The notes below the pieces were generated by a model. That model did not search any database. It was given only the letters and a program-made list of their open reading frames with translations, and had not been told where the DNA came from. A stretch of DNA of 64,000 nucleotides, from NCBI GenBank assembly GCA_964609385.1, contig CAZSSM010000032.1, positions 6,189 to 70,188 of the forward strand, read 5' to 3'. A program made the translations under genes and the position numbers. Source of the DNA: CAZSSM01 sp964609385. Its GTDB lineage: Bacteria; Planctomycetota; Planctomycetia; Isosphaerales; Isosphaeraceae. Below are positions 28,400 to 37,496 of this stretch, one piece after another. The first letter of the stretch is position 1; each line of letters begins with the position of its first letter.

Positions 28400-29731
28400 A
28401 TGGCCTGGACGTTGGTCTTTCTCCTGGTCAGCCCCCAACTCGTCGGCTGCGGCCTCTCGTCCCACTCCTCAGCCGAGCGGATTCGCTTGGGGGCCCGCGG
28501 TGAGGCCAACCGGTCGACTCTGCCCGCGCTCTTCGAAAGAGGGGACGAGGTCGAGATCCTGTTCCTGGGGGACAGCATCACCCAGGACGGACGTTATGTC
28601 GAAGTGATCGAGACACACCTGGTTCTCACGTACCCTGAAACCCGATTCCGTGTGATCAATCGGGGCCTCTCCAGCGAGACGATCGCCGGGACGTCCGAGC
28701 CCGATCATGATCCCCCACGCCCTTGCCTTTTCGATCGCCTCGAACGCGACCTAGGCGGACTCGACCCCGACCTGGTCGTCGCCTGCTACGGCATGAACGA
28801 CGGGATCTATCACGATCCGACACCAGAGGTCCGTCGCCGCTATCGCGAGGCCTTAGTGCGTTTAGTCGAGGAGATCGGCGATCGGACCGACGCCGTCTTG
28901 GTCGTGGTCACGCCGCCCCCGTTCGACTTCCAGGCCTTCGAGGGACGGTCGCTACCGGGATCCCGTGCGCCTTATGGCTACCAAAACCCCTTCCCGGGTT
29001 ACGACAAGGTGCTCGCGGAGTTCGCCGAGGACGTCCGCAGCCTCCCCGACGGCCTCGATGACGATGTCTCCGTGACGACCATTGCCATCCACAAACCGCT
29101 CCGGCAAATCCTCAAAGCGTGCCGACGGGACGATCCGCGCTACCGGATCGCCCCCGACGGGATCCACCCCGACGAGACCGGCCATCGACTCATGGCGCGC
29201 TTGATCCTCAATGGACTCGGTGTGTCGGCCGACGAGCAGATCGTCCCCCTGGCGGGCGCCCCGCCAACCTTCGATGGGGAAGTCCCGGTCGTCCCCTCGT
29301 TACTCGACGCGAAGCTGACCGCCCAGTTGACGTCTCGCGATTCTCCGAGCCCGCGCTTGATCCTTCAAGTCCCCGATGACGTCCCGCTCGACGATTCGCG
29401 GTACCGCCTCGAGATCGACGAACGCCCGATCGCATCGTTTACCCCCGAGGAGATCCGTGAAGGGATCATCCTCAACGCCCTCGATGCTTCGCCAACCACC
29501 CAACGCGTCCGGGAAGTCCGCCGTATCATCGCCCAACTTCAACGGCTCCGAGACGCCGGTTGGCTCTTCGAGGCTCCCTACGCCCAGCTCAGGGGCAAAG
29601 CCAACTTGGTGAGGGATCGCTTCGGGTCGGACCGCAACCGGATCGCCATCGAGGTCGAGCGCCTTGAGCGTCGGCTCGTCGAACTCAATACCCCATTGAA
29701 TTTGCGGGTTCGACTGAGACGCGACTTCTGA
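28400..29731 (+). CDS. SGNH/GDSL hydrolase, predicted lipoprotein
   Basis: A 443-residue protein. The ATG at 28400 (a GTG at 28391 is equally possible) gives a lipoprotein signal MAWTLVFLLVSPQLVGC. Catalytic blocks are readable: block I FLGDSIT with Ser59, block II NRGLSSET, block III YGMND, block V Asp253-x-x-His256 in DGIHPDETGH. The family hydrolyses esters such as acetyl groups on polysaccharides. About 170 residues after the SGNH domain form a second, helical region (FTPEEIREGIILNALD; RRIIAQLQRLRDAGW) seen in planctomycete members. It lies 85 bases before a sulfatase gene in the same direction, which suggests joint work on modified polysaccharides. Confidence 0.85.
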   Translation: MAWTLVFLLVSPQLVGCGLSSHSSAERIRLGARGEANRSTLPALFERGDEVEILFLGDSITQDGRYVEVIETHLVLTYPETRFRVINRGLSSETIAGTSEPDHDPPRPCLFDRLERDLGGLDPDLVVACYGMNDGIYHDPTPEVRRRYREALVRLVEEIGDRTDAVLVVVTPPPFDFQAFEGRSLPGSRAPYGYQNPFPGYDKVLAEFAEDVRSLPDGLDDDVSVTTIAIHKPLRQILKACRRDDPRYRIAPDGIHPDETGHRLMARLILNGLGVSADEQIVPLAGAPPTFDGEVPVVPSLLDAKLTAQLTSRDSPSPRLILQVPDDVPLDDSRYRLEIDERPIASFTPEEIREGIILNALDASPTTQRVREVRRIIAQLQRLRDAGWLFEAPYAQLRGKANLVRDRFGSDRNRIAIEVERLERRLVELNTPLNLRVRLRRDF

Positions 29732-29816
29732 GCGCAGACCATTGTGTCCCGCCCTCGTCCTCAACCCTTCGAAACTCCCCCTGTTGACCAGACGATCCGC
29801 GACTGGAGACCACGCC

Positions 29817-31292
29817 GTGATCTCGAACCGCCCCGCACATCGACCCACCTTGATGATCATCCTCTCGCTGACTCTGGTGACCTTGGCGATCGGCTGCCGC
29901 GCCGAGCCGGCCGAGTCGACCTCGACGGCGCGCGACCCCAACGCGCCGCCGAACATTGTGGTCGTGTTGATCGACGATTTGGGCTGGGCTGACCTGGGCT
30001 GTTACGGCCAGACGTTCCACGAGTCGCCCCGGATCGATTCTTTAGCGAGCGAAGGGATTCGGTTCACCGACGCGTACGCGGCCGCACCGGTCTGTTCGCC
30101 GACGCGGGCCAGCCTGATGTCGGGCCAATACCCGGCCCGGCTGGGCCTGACCGACTTCATCCCCGGTCACTGGCGACCCTTCGCCAAGCTCAACGATCCG
30201 GACACCATCCCCGCCCTGCCACTCAACCGTCTGACGATCCCCGAACGACTCCAACAGGCCGGCTATGTCTCGGGCCATTTCGGCAAGTGGCACTTGGGCA
30301 ATCAGGGGTTTCTCCCCGACGCGCAGGGTTTCGACGAGTTCGTCGTCACCAGCGGCGCCCATCTTTTCCCACGCTACCGGACCAAGCCTCAGACCGAGGC
30401 CCTCGATCAGGAATACCTTGCCGACTTCCTCACCCGTCAGGCCATCGACTTCATGGAGCGGAACGCCGATTCCCCGTTCTTTGTCCACCTCTCGCACTAC
30501 GCGGTGCACATCCCGTTGCAGGCCGAGACGGACCTGATCGCCAAGTACACTTCCAAGGTCCCGGCCGACTCGCGCGTCAACCACCCGACCTATGCGGCGA
30601 TGATCGAGCACGTCGACCGAAGCGTCGGCGCGGTCCTCGATACCTTGGAACGGCTCGAGTTGGCCGACTCAACGGTCGTGATGGTCCTCTCAGATAACGG
30701 GGGCCTCTATCGACGCTTCGACGATCGTGGCCCGGCGGTCACCTCCAACGCTCCCCTGCGCGACGAGAAGGGGTCGCTCTACGAAGGAGGGATTCGGATC
30801 CCCTGGATCGTCCGCTGGCCAGGCGTCGTCGAGCCCGGGACCACCTCTGAGGTGCCCATCAGCACGATCGATCTGCTCCCCACGGCGCTCGAGATCGCTC
30901 GGCTGTCCCCCGACAACGGCTATGGCGTTGGGACCATCGATGGGTCCAGTCTCGTCCCGCTGCTCCAGGGCAACGAAGCACCCCAACGCCCGTTCCTTGC
31001 CTGGCACTACCCGCACTACCATCACACCAGCCCGGTCAGTGCGATCCGAGCCGGCTCGCTCAAGCTTCTGGAATACCTCGAGACCGGCAAGACCGAACTC
31101 TACGACCTCGAAGCGGACCTCGGCGAGACCCGCAATCTCGCCTACGAACGGCCCGAGCAGGCCCAGCGACTCCGCGATCAACTCCACGACTGGCGCGAGC
31201 AGCTCAAGGCCCGAATGCCCGTGCCCAACCCGGAGTATGATCCGACACGTGCCGGCCTCTGGGCTCCAAGGCGCGACAAACCCCGCCGTTGA
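29817..31292 (+). CDS. Sulfatase (formylglycine type), predicted lipoprotein
   Basis: A 491-residue protein starting at GTG 29817, with GGAG 8 bases upstream; a lipoprotein signal ends in LTLVTLAIGC. The sulfatase signature is intact: Cys93 in CSPTRASLMSGQYPARLG, which is converted to formylglycine. Metal ligands lie in DDLGWADLGCYG and VLSDNGG; other active-site residues lie in GHFGKWHLG and in SHYAVHIP. The C-terminal subdomain ends ELYDLEADLGETRNLA. Planctomycetes have many such enzymes that remove sulfate esters from algal polysaccharides. Its maturation enzyme (FGE or anSME) is not in this window. Likely in an operon with the SGNH hydrolase. Confidence 0.92.
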   Translation: MISNRPAHRPTLMIILSLTLVTLAIGCRAEPAESTSTARDPNAPPNIVVVLIDDLGWADLGCYGQTFHESPRIDSLASEGIRFTDAYAAAPVCSPTRASLMSGQYPARLGLTDFIPGHWRPFAKLNDPDTIPALPLNRLTIPERLQQAGYVSGHFGKWHLGNQGFLPDAQGFDEFVVTSGAHLFPRYRTKPQTEALDQEYLADFLTRQAIDFMERNADSPFFVHLSHYAVHIPLQAETDLIAKYTSKVPADSRVNHPTYAAMIEHVDRSVGAVLDTLERLELADSTVVMVLSDNGGLYRRFDDRGPAVTSNAPLRDEKGSLYEGGIRIPWIVRWPGVVEPGTTSEVPISTIDLLPTALEIARLSPDNGYGVGTIDGSSLVPLLQGNEAPQRPFLAWHYPHYHHTSPVSAIRAGSLKLLEYLETGKTELYDLEADLGETRNLAYERPEQAQRLRDQLHDWREQLKARMPVPNPEYDPTRAGLWAPRRDKPRR

Positions 31293-31474
31293 CGGAGACC
31301 CAGAGAATCTGTACAAACTTACACTATAAGGTTCTGGTCCCTCGGCGCATCGGATCCGTTTTGACGTTGAACCGAGGGTTGCGTTTTGAGGTGATGGATT
31401 GATTGTGGGGGGGCACCTTTGTTGAGGAACCTTCCAGGGTCGATCGATCGCCAACGGCGGATCTCGGTGTGGTG

Positions 31475-34393
31475 ATGAGCGTGAGCGAGTCGGCATCGAC
31501 GGTCACCTGTGAGCAGGTCCTCCGTGAGCAGTTCGGCCTGGTCCGGTTCCGGCCCGGACAGGCCGATGTGATCGCGGCGGTCCTGGATGATCGCGACGTG
31601 CTCTGTGTGATGCCGACTGGCGGAGGCAAGAGCCTTTGTTATCAGCTCCCGGCGGTCGTCAAGCCGGGCCTAACGTTGGTCGTGAGCCCGTTGATCGCCT
31701 TGATGAAGGACCAGGTCGACCAGCTCCAGCGTCGAGGGATCCGCGCCGCCCTGATCAACAGCTCGCTGGAGCCCGATCAGCAGGCCGAGCGGATCGAAGG
31801 AGCCGAGGCCGGCCGGTACGACCTGCTCTATATCGCGCCGGAGCGGTTCCGGAGCCGACGGTTCATGGCCGCCATGGCACGGGTCCGACCGGTCCTGTTG
31901 GCCGTCGACGAAGCGCACTGTATCAGCCAATGGGGCCATGACTTCCGACCCGACTACGCGCGGTTGGGCCAGGCGCGGGTCGAGCTAGGCCAGCCGCCCT
32001 GTATCGCCTTGACGGCCACGGCCACCCTCCGCGTCCGTCGCGACATCGTCGACCAACTCCGGCTTCGTGAACCCCGGACCTTCGTCACCGGATTCGATCG
32101 GCCGAACTTGACCTATGAGGTCGCCTCGGTCCGCGGCGACGACGCCAAATTCGCCCGGCTGGTCGATCACCTGGAGGCCAACCCCGGCCCGGCCGTCGTC
32201 TATGCATCCAGCCGCGCCCGTTGTGAAAAGGTTGCCGGACGACTCAACGCCGAGCGTCGACGGACCGCCGCCATCTACCATGCCGGCCTCGAACGCGAGG
32301 AACGTCACCAGGCTCAAGAAGCCTTCATGGCCGACAAGGTGCGCGTCGTCGTGGCCACCAACGCCTTTGGGATGGGCGTTGACAAACCCGACATTCGCTC
32401 GGTCATTCACTTCAATCTGCCAGGCACGTTGGAAGCCTATTACCAGGAGGCCGGCCGCGCGGGGCGCGATGGCCAACCGGCGCGTTGCCTCCTGCTCTAC
32501 TCGGCCGGCGACCGAATGCTTCAGGAACGCTTCATCGAGAGCGAGAACCCTTCACCCAAGGTCGTCGAGCAGATCTATCGTGCCCTGCTGACCCACCGCG
32601 AGGATCCGATCGAAGTAACCCAGTCGGAGCTTCGCCAACGCCTCCACCTGGATCTCAACGATCAGGCCGTTGGGATCGCCCTGCGGATCCTCGAAGCCGC
32701 CGGCGCCCTGGAGCGGTTTGACCCCCAGGAGAACATGGCCCTGGTCCGGCTCAATGTCGAGCCGGGCGGGCCGTCGCTGGTCGAACGCCTCTCACCCCAA
32801 GCGACAACCCTTCGGGTGGTCCTCCGAGGCATCGAGGCCCTCTGCCGGAACGATCTGGGCGAACCGGTCCCGTTTCCCCCCGACGAGTTTGCCGAGCATC
32901 TCGGGATCGAACGCGCCGCCTTGACTCGTGCCCTGAAACAACTGACGCGCGACCTCCCTCTCGACTACATCCCGCCGTTCCGTGGCCAGGCCATCAAGCT
33001 GCTGGATCGTTCGAAGCGGTTCGAGGACTGGCCGATCGACTTCGAGGCCCTCCAGCGCCGGAAAGACGCCGAGTACGAGAAGCTCAAGCTGATGGTCGCC
33101 TACGCGACGACCAGGCAATCGAAGCGCCAGTTTATCTTGAACTATTTCGGTGACGACGCCGTTCGCGACGGTGATTCCGAAACGCCTGAGGCATTTGAAG
33201 CACATCAAGAATCGACGTCATCAGGCGGGCCGACCACCCGGATCGCCAGCGAGCAGGGGCGAGTGGTCGTCCTCAAGGCCCTCTCCGGAGTCGCCCGCGC
33301 TAAGGGGCGGTTCGGCAAACGGCTGATCGCTCAGATGCTCACCGGCTCGAAGAGTGAGAAGGTCCGTAAGTCCTGGCTGGCCAAGCTCAGCACCTTCAAC
33401 TGCTTGGCCGAGTTCACCCAGGACGAGGTCTTGGTCCTGCTCGACAGCTTGGAGCAGGCCGGGCTCGTCGAATCGCAGGACTCGCGAACGTCCCCACCCC
33501 GACCGCTCTTGGCCATCAGCGCCGAAGGACACGACCACCTTCGGATCCTGATGGAACCCGAGTCGTCGGTCGATCTCGAACTGCCCATCGTCCTAGCTGC
33601 GAAAATCATTGGGAATGACGCGGAGCCATCGACGCACTCTGGATCGACCTGTCCTGAAGAATCGCCTGCGGATCCCGCCGCCGACGATTCGAGCGACGGC
33701 CACGATGGCGACGAGTTAGCCGAGGCGGACCAACCCTGGACTCGCGACCCGCTCTGGAGCCGGATCGTCGAGCAGTGCAACCAATGGGCCGACGAGGCCG
33801 GGATCCCCCGCTATCGCGTGCTAACCAACGAGACGATCAAGCGGATCGTCCTCGAGCGGCCCGCCAACGTCCGAGCATTGGCAGGCATCCGGGGGATCGG
33901 CCCGTCGAAAATGGAACTCTACGGCGAAACCTTGCTCGCCTTAATCCTCGAACCTGTCGAGAAACATCCACGCGATCCGACCACGACTTACGAATCGGAT
34001 AGCGATCCAAAGGATGTCGAACGCCCAGTCCCACCAAGGCCTCCCGAAATCGAGCGGGACCCTGACGAATCGAGCGGCCTCCTGGCGTGTACGGCCGGAT
34101 TGGCCGACCGCACTCCAGAGGAAACCACCAGGGTACTCCTCGATCTGGGCTGGAACGTCCACGAGGTTGCGCACACTCGCCGACTAGGCCTCGACGTCGT
34201 GATCGAACATGCGATCCGACTGGCCCGTCACGGTCGCGACGTCCGGTTATCGGCGTTCCTAGACGATCGGACCCTCGACGAATGGACCGAGGCCGATCGG
34301 CACGATCCGGAGGGCTTTCGTAACGGAGCAGATCCTTTGAAGCTCCGCGAACTGTTCTTGATCGCTCACCATCGCGATATCTCGGAGGATTGA
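31475..34393 (+). CDS. recQ: RecQ-family ATP-dependent DNA helicase, long form without zinc cysteines
   Basis: A 972-residue protein (E. coli RecQ is about 610). The start at 31475 gives MSVSESASTVTCEQVLREQFG. Helicase core: Walker A MPTGGGKS (46-53), DEAH box AVDEAHCISQWGHDFRP, motif VI YYQEAGRAGRDGQP. After the core comes a winged-helix region, then a helix pair (KLKLMVAYATTRQSKRQFIL, NYFGDDA) that aligns with the RecQ zinc domain but has none of the four cysteines. Further on are an HRDC domain (about 765-835, LAGIRGIGPSKMELYG) and a C-terminal helix-turn-helix module with two copies of the helicase-associated type. Role: unwinding of 3'-tailed DNA in recombination and replication-fork repair. 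The start is inferred from the family N-terminus; the ribosome site is weak. Confidence 0.92.
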   Translation: MSVSESASTVTCEQVLREQFGLVRFRPGQADVIAAVLDDRDVLCVMPTGGGKSLCYQLPAVVKPGLTLVVSPLIALMKDQVDQLQRRGIRAALINSSLEPDQQAERIEGAEAGRYDLLYIAPERFRSRRFMAAMARVRPVLLAVDEAHCISQWGHDFRPDYARLGQARVELGQPPCIALTATATLRVRRDIVDQLRLREPRTFVTGFDRPNLTYEVASVRGDDAKFARLVDHLEANPGPAVVYASSRARCEKVAGRLNAERRRTAAIYHAGLEREERHQAQEAFMADKVRVVVATNAFGMGVDKPDIRSVIHFNLPGTLEAYYQEAGRAGRDGQPARCLLLYSAGDRMLQERFIESENPSPKVVEQIYRALLTHREDPIEVTQSELRQRLHLDLNDQAVGIALRILEAAGALERFDPQENMALVRLNVEPGGPSLVERLSPQATTLRVVLRGIEALCRNDLGEPVPFPPDEFAEHLGIERAALTRALKQLTRDLPLDYIPPFRGQAIKLLDRSKRFEDWPIDFEALQRRKDAEYEKLKLMVAYATTRQSKRQFILNYFGDDAVRDGDSETPEAFEAHQESTSSGGPTTRIASEQGRVVVLKALSGVARAKGRFGKRLIAQMLTGSKSEKVRKSWLAKLSTFNCLAEFTQDEVLVLLDSLEQAGLVESQDSRTSPPRPLLAISAEGHDHLRILMEPESSVDLELPIVLAAKIIGNDAEPSTHSGSTCPEESPADPAADDSSDGHDGDELAEADQPWTRDPLWSRIVEQCNQWADEAGIPRYRVLTNETIKRIVLERPANVRALAGIRGIGPSKMELYGETLLALILEPVEKHPRDPTTTYESDSDPKDVERPVPPRPPEIERDPDESSGLLACTAGLADRTPEETTRVLLDLGWNVHEVAHTRRLGLDVVIEHAIRLARHGRDVRLSAFLDDRTLDEWTEADRHDPEGFRNGADPLKLRELFLIAHHRDISED

Positions 34394-34492
34394 TCGACCC
34401 CTGGAGAGGCGAACGTCAACAGCCCGATCGAGAGCCGTCGACGCGCCTCCCTCAGGAGGTCCCCCCATCCCCTCGACATCGAGGACGGCAGT

Positions 34493-34666
34493 TCAGACGC
34501 TGTGACGCGAACGGCGTCCGAAGATCCAAGAGAAGGCCGAGTTGCCCACAGCCAACACAAACGAGCCGAAAGCAACACAAAAGCACGCGATCGCCACGAC
34601 GTTGAACTTGAGCAACATCGCAAAGAAGCCCACGATCAGCCCAAAAATCATCCAGCTCAACAGCAT
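34493..34666 (-). CDS. Small two-helix membrane protein, 57 residues
   Basis: ATG at 34666 with a strong GGAGG 8 bases upstream. The product begins MLLSWMIFGLIVGFFAMLLK, has a second hydrophobic helix (VAIACFCVAFGSFVLAV) and ends with a basic tail (IFGRRSRHSV), so both termini are probably in the cytoplasm, or the tail lies there. The strong ribosome site, continuous hydrophobic coding and clean stop argue for a real gene that length filters would miss. It ends 99 bases after the recQ stop on the opposite strand and starts 366 bases after the EVE gene, so it may have its own promoter. Function unknown. Confidence 0.65.
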   Translation of the reverse strand: MLLSWMIFGLIVGFFAMLLKFNVVAIACFCVAFGSFVLAVGNSAFSWIFGRRSRHSV

Positions 34667-35032
34667 CTCACCACCCTCCGAGCCCTCAGGCTTCTGAGAT
34701 TGCGGCCATCAACCAAGACGCCCGCCCTGCGACGCCCGCCCTGCATCGGACGTACGGATCGACCCCTCAAGGCGCAGCGGGCCACGAGGCCCCGACGAAC
34801 GTGTCGCCGGACCGAACATCGCCTCGCCTTGCGCTTGCGAGATCGTAAAGTTCCAATCTCTTCGACTACTGACGCGGACCTGATCTCACGCGATGAGACC
34901 TGCGACCGGTCCAGCCGGACCCTCCAAGTCGCCCCGCCGTGGGAATCTTAGAACATGGCCGTCTCGTTTTCTCATCGTTCCTTCACAAATTTGCCCGATT
35001 TTGTCCAGGCGAGTTTCGAACTTCCTCAAAAC
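34667..35032. other. 366-base gap, nothing recognised
   Basis: Between the end of the EVE gene and the start of the small membrane gene (both minus). A perfect short repeat CGCCCTGCGACGCCCGCCCTGC occurs around 34720-34745 in an Arg/Pro-like repeat. No promoter, terminator or coding frame could be supported. Confidence 0.4.
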
Positions 35033-35539
35033 TCACACCTTAATCGGCACGCTGTAACCGGGTTGCTCGCGACCGGTGTCGCGAATCAGATCGAGGATCC
35101 GGCGCCATTGGGACTCGGTGACCGGCTGCACCGAGAGACGCGCTCCCCGTTTGAGTAGCATCATTTGTTCCAATCCCGGGACCTCACGGAGTTCGGCGAG
35201 GCTCAGGATCGGCCGAACCGCAGTGATCGCCCGGATCCGTATCTGATACCAAATCGGAGCATCAGCGTGACTTTTTGGGTCGAAATAGCGGGATTCAGGA
35301 TCGAACGCAGACGCGTCGGGATGTCCGCCGAGGATCACCTCGACAAGCCCGGCGATCCCAGGCGGCTTGGCGTTGGAGTGGTAGAACAATGCCCGATGAC
35401 CGGGCAGAATCTGGTCACGAAGCAGATTTCTTGCCTGGTAATTTCGCACGCCGTCCCAGTTCGTTTCCTGATCGGGCTCGCCGAGCAGATCGTCGAACGA
35501 GTAGGTGCTCGGCTCCGATTTGAGCAACCAATAGGCCAT
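35033..35539 (-). CDS. EVE domain-containing protein
   Basis: A 168-residue protein that is all EVE domain, a PUA-like fold. The family signature is clear: MAYWLLKSEPSTYSFDDLL at the start, WDGVRNYQARNLLRD, ALFYHSNAKPPGIAGLVEV and a C-terminal half with WYQIRIRAI. The fold binds modified bases in DNA or RNA; homologues include human THYN1, and in bacteria EVE domains are sometimes linked to restriction of modified DNA. This one stands alone and matches the common housekeeping form. It is divergent from the rpmA operon. Confidence 0.9.
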   Translation of the reverse strand: MAYWLLKSEPSTYSFDDLLGEPDQETNWDGVRNYQARNLLRDQILPGHRALFYHSNAKPPGIAGLVEVILGGHPDASAFDPESRYFDPKSHADAPIWYQIRIRAITAVRPILSLAELREVPGLEQMMLLKRGARLSVQPVTESQWRRILDLIRDTGREQPGYSVPIKV

Positions 35540-35959
35540 GACGTCCCGCCCTCTTGATGACCGATCCGTACCCGCAACGCCCTCGTCGACGAGGTCCCAG
35601 GCCGATCATGGTCCGAACCCGACACATCGACCAGAGCGATCCGCGCGGTTGGGTTCGGCTCCGTTTCGACGTTCCGGCCCGAGATCATACTGGCCAAACG
35701 GATCCGGTAGGCGACCCGACGAATAGGCCGGTCCCCAGCCACTCTGACCGTTGGCCCACCCGAAGAAAGCGGGATCCACCGGGATCGACCCATGAGCCAA
35801 ACCACGTTGTTCGGATCCCGTGGCGCCCACTTTTCAACCTCGCGTCCGCGGTTGAGGAATATCCCCCGATCGGCATAGAATACGAAATCTTGGAATCCGG
35901 CCGTGTGGCCGGAGTTCCGTACTCATGTTGCTTCCTCTTCCCGACGAGACCGACGATCG
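35540..35959. other. 420-base divergent intergenic region
   Basis: Between the EVE gene (-) and rpmA (+). It contains a good promoter for rpmA (35852-35881). Frames seen here are not convincing as genes: Arg/Pro-rich with no ribosome site. Confidence 0.5.
35852..35881 (+). promoter_or_regulatory. Sigma-70-like promoter for rpmA-obg-coaX-mnmE
   Basis: TTGAGG at 35852-35857 and TAGAAT at 35876-35881 with an 18-base spacer. Start near 35888, leaving a leader of about 70 bases to the rpmA start codon. The -35 and -10 boxes are nearly those found before the gene at 3828. Confidence 0.45.
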
Positions 35960-36322
35960 ATGGCTCACAAAAAGGGACAAGGCTCTAGCCGCAACGGACG
36001 TGATTCGAACTCCCAGCGGCTGGGAATCAAGCTGTACGGCGGGCAGTATGCCCGGGTCGGCAGCATCATCTGCCGACAGCGTGGGACGCGTTGGCGCCCC
36101 GGGAAGTACGTGGGCGTCGGCAAGGATTGGACCATCTACGCGCGGGTTGAGGGACACGTCTACTTCGACCAGAAGGGACGACGCATCAACATCCAGCCGC
36201 TCGAACCGGTCGGCGTTGCCAGCACCAACGGCCATTCCGAGCCGTCGACCGCTCCGGAACCGACTAATCCCGAGCCCGCCCCCGTCGCTTCGGACCCCGA
36301 AGTGGCCACCAGTGAGGCCTGA
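35960..36322 (+). CDS. rpmA: 50S ribosomal protein L27
   Basis: A 120-residue protein. MAHKKGQGSSRNGRDSN, LGIKLYGGQYARVGSIICRQ and RPGKYVGVGKDWTIYA are the L27 signature. The protein binds the peptidyl-transferase centre of 23S rRNA. The first 85 residues are the conserved protein; after that about 35 residues of Pro/Glu/Ala/Thr-rich tail extend beyond the usual end. The start codon follows a weak purine tract. L21 (rplU), the usual partner just upstream, is absent here. It is followed by obg after 82 bases. Confidence 0.95.
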   Translation: MAHKKGQGSSRNGRDSNSQRLGIKLYGGQYARVGSIICRQRGTRWRPGKYVGVGKDWTIYARVEGHVYFDQKGRRINIQPLEPVGVASTNGHSEPSTAPEPTNPEPAPVASDPEVATSEA

Positions 36323-36404
36323 GATCCGGACCGGTCCCCGGATTGCCTGGGGCCAGCGTCAATCCCGATGAGCGAGTGAGTCGGCTCGAAGGGCTCGGTG
36401 ATCC

Positions 36405-37496
36405 ATGTTCGTCGACCGCGTCACGATCCACGTTCGAGCCGGCGACGGTGGCAACGGCTGCATGGCCTTTCGTCGTGAGAAGTATGTGCCGCGTGGCGGT
36501 CCCGACGGTGGCGATGGCGGCCACGGGGGCCATGTGATCGTCAAGGCGGCGGAAGGCCTCACGAACCTCTCGCACCTGTCCTACCAGCGTCACTGGCGGG
36601 CCGATCGCGGTGCGCACGGCCAAGGATCGTCCAAGACCGGTCGGACAGCCGACCCGAAAGTCATCGAGGTGCCCGTTGGCACGATCGTCCGCGATCGCGA
36701 CCGGGGCCACGTGCTCCGCGACTTGAAGCGGCCCAACCAGTCGGTGATCGTCGCCCGTGGCGGTCGCGGTGGGCACGGCAACAAGCATTTCAAATCATCG
36801 ACAAACCAAGCCCCTCGCGAGTTCGAGAAGGGCGGTCCCGGCGAGGAGCGACATGTCGTTCTCGAACTGAAAGTCATCGCCGATGTTGGCCTGCTGGGTC
36901 TGCCCAATGCGGGCAAGTCGACATTGCTCTCGAGGATCTCCCGGGCGCACCCAGAGATCGCTGATTATCCCTTCACGACCAAGTATCCCAACCTCGGCTC
37001 GGTCCAATTAGGCTACGACCGCGGGTTCGTCGTGGCCGACATCCCCGGCCTGATCGAGGGGGCTCACGAAGGGCATGGGCTGGGACATGAGTTTCTCCGC
37101 CACGTCGAGCGGACCCGACTCTTGGTCCATCTCATCGATGCCAAGCCGATCGACGGCTCCGACCCGGTGGAGAACTACCGGACGATCCGCCGCGAAGTGC
37201 TCCAGTACAGTCCCAACCTGGCCGGCCGCCCCGAACTGATCGTCGTGACCAAACTCGATGTCTCAGGAGCCGAAGAGGCCCGCGAGCGGATCGAGGCCGA
37301 ACTCCGGACCGAAGTCCACGCGATCTCGGCGGTCACTGGACGCGGACTCCCCCAACTGCTCGAGACGATCGACGCCACCTTGGCCAAGCTCCCACCCAGC
37401 CTCGACGAAGAGCCCAATCGCCGCTCGGAACCTGGGATGACTCCCGACCCATCGAGGGCCGATCCTGCTATTTCCGGCCGAGACGGAACGTCATGA
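36405..37496 (+). CDS. obg: GTPase Obg (CgtA)
   Basis: A 363-residue protein. The glycine-rich N-terminal Obg fold (GDGGNGCMAFRREKYVPRGG; GGDGGHGGHV) runs to about residue 158, followed by the G domain: G1 GLPNAGKST, G2 YPFTT, G3 ADIPGLIEGA, G4 TKLD, G5 SAVTGRG. The C-terminal OCT domain is missing, as in many bacteria. Obg binds the large ribosomal subunit and takes part in its assembly and in the stress response. It overlaps coaX by 4 bases. The rpmA-obg order is widely conserved. Confidence 0.96.
   Translation: MFVDRVTIHVRAGDGGNGCMAFRREKYVPRGGPDGGDGGHGGHVIVKAAEGLTNLSHLSYQRHWRADRGAHGQGSSKTGRTADPKVIEVPVGTIVRDRDRGHVLRDLKRPNQSVIVARGGRGGHGNKHFKSSTNQAPREFEKGGPGEERHVVLELKVIADVGLLGLPNAGKSTLLSRISRAHPEIADYPFTTKYPNLGSVQLGYDRGFVVADIPGLIEGAHEGHGLGHEFLRHVERTRLLVHLIDAKPIDGSDPVENYRTIRREVLQYSPNLAGRPELIVVTKLDVSGAEEARERIEAELRTEVHAISAVTGRGLPQLLETIDATLAKLPPSLDEEPNRRSEPGMTPDPSRADPAISGRDGTS

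Noticed and set aside
31289..31317. TTGACG-17-TACAAA before recQ
   Set aside because: The -10 match is weak and the -35 overlaps the sulfatase stop; not strong enough to list as a promoter.
31331..31383. Inverted repeat CCCTCGG...CCGAGGG after the sulfatase gene
   Set aside because: The loop is long (about 26 bases) and the T-run poor, so I did not call it a terminator.
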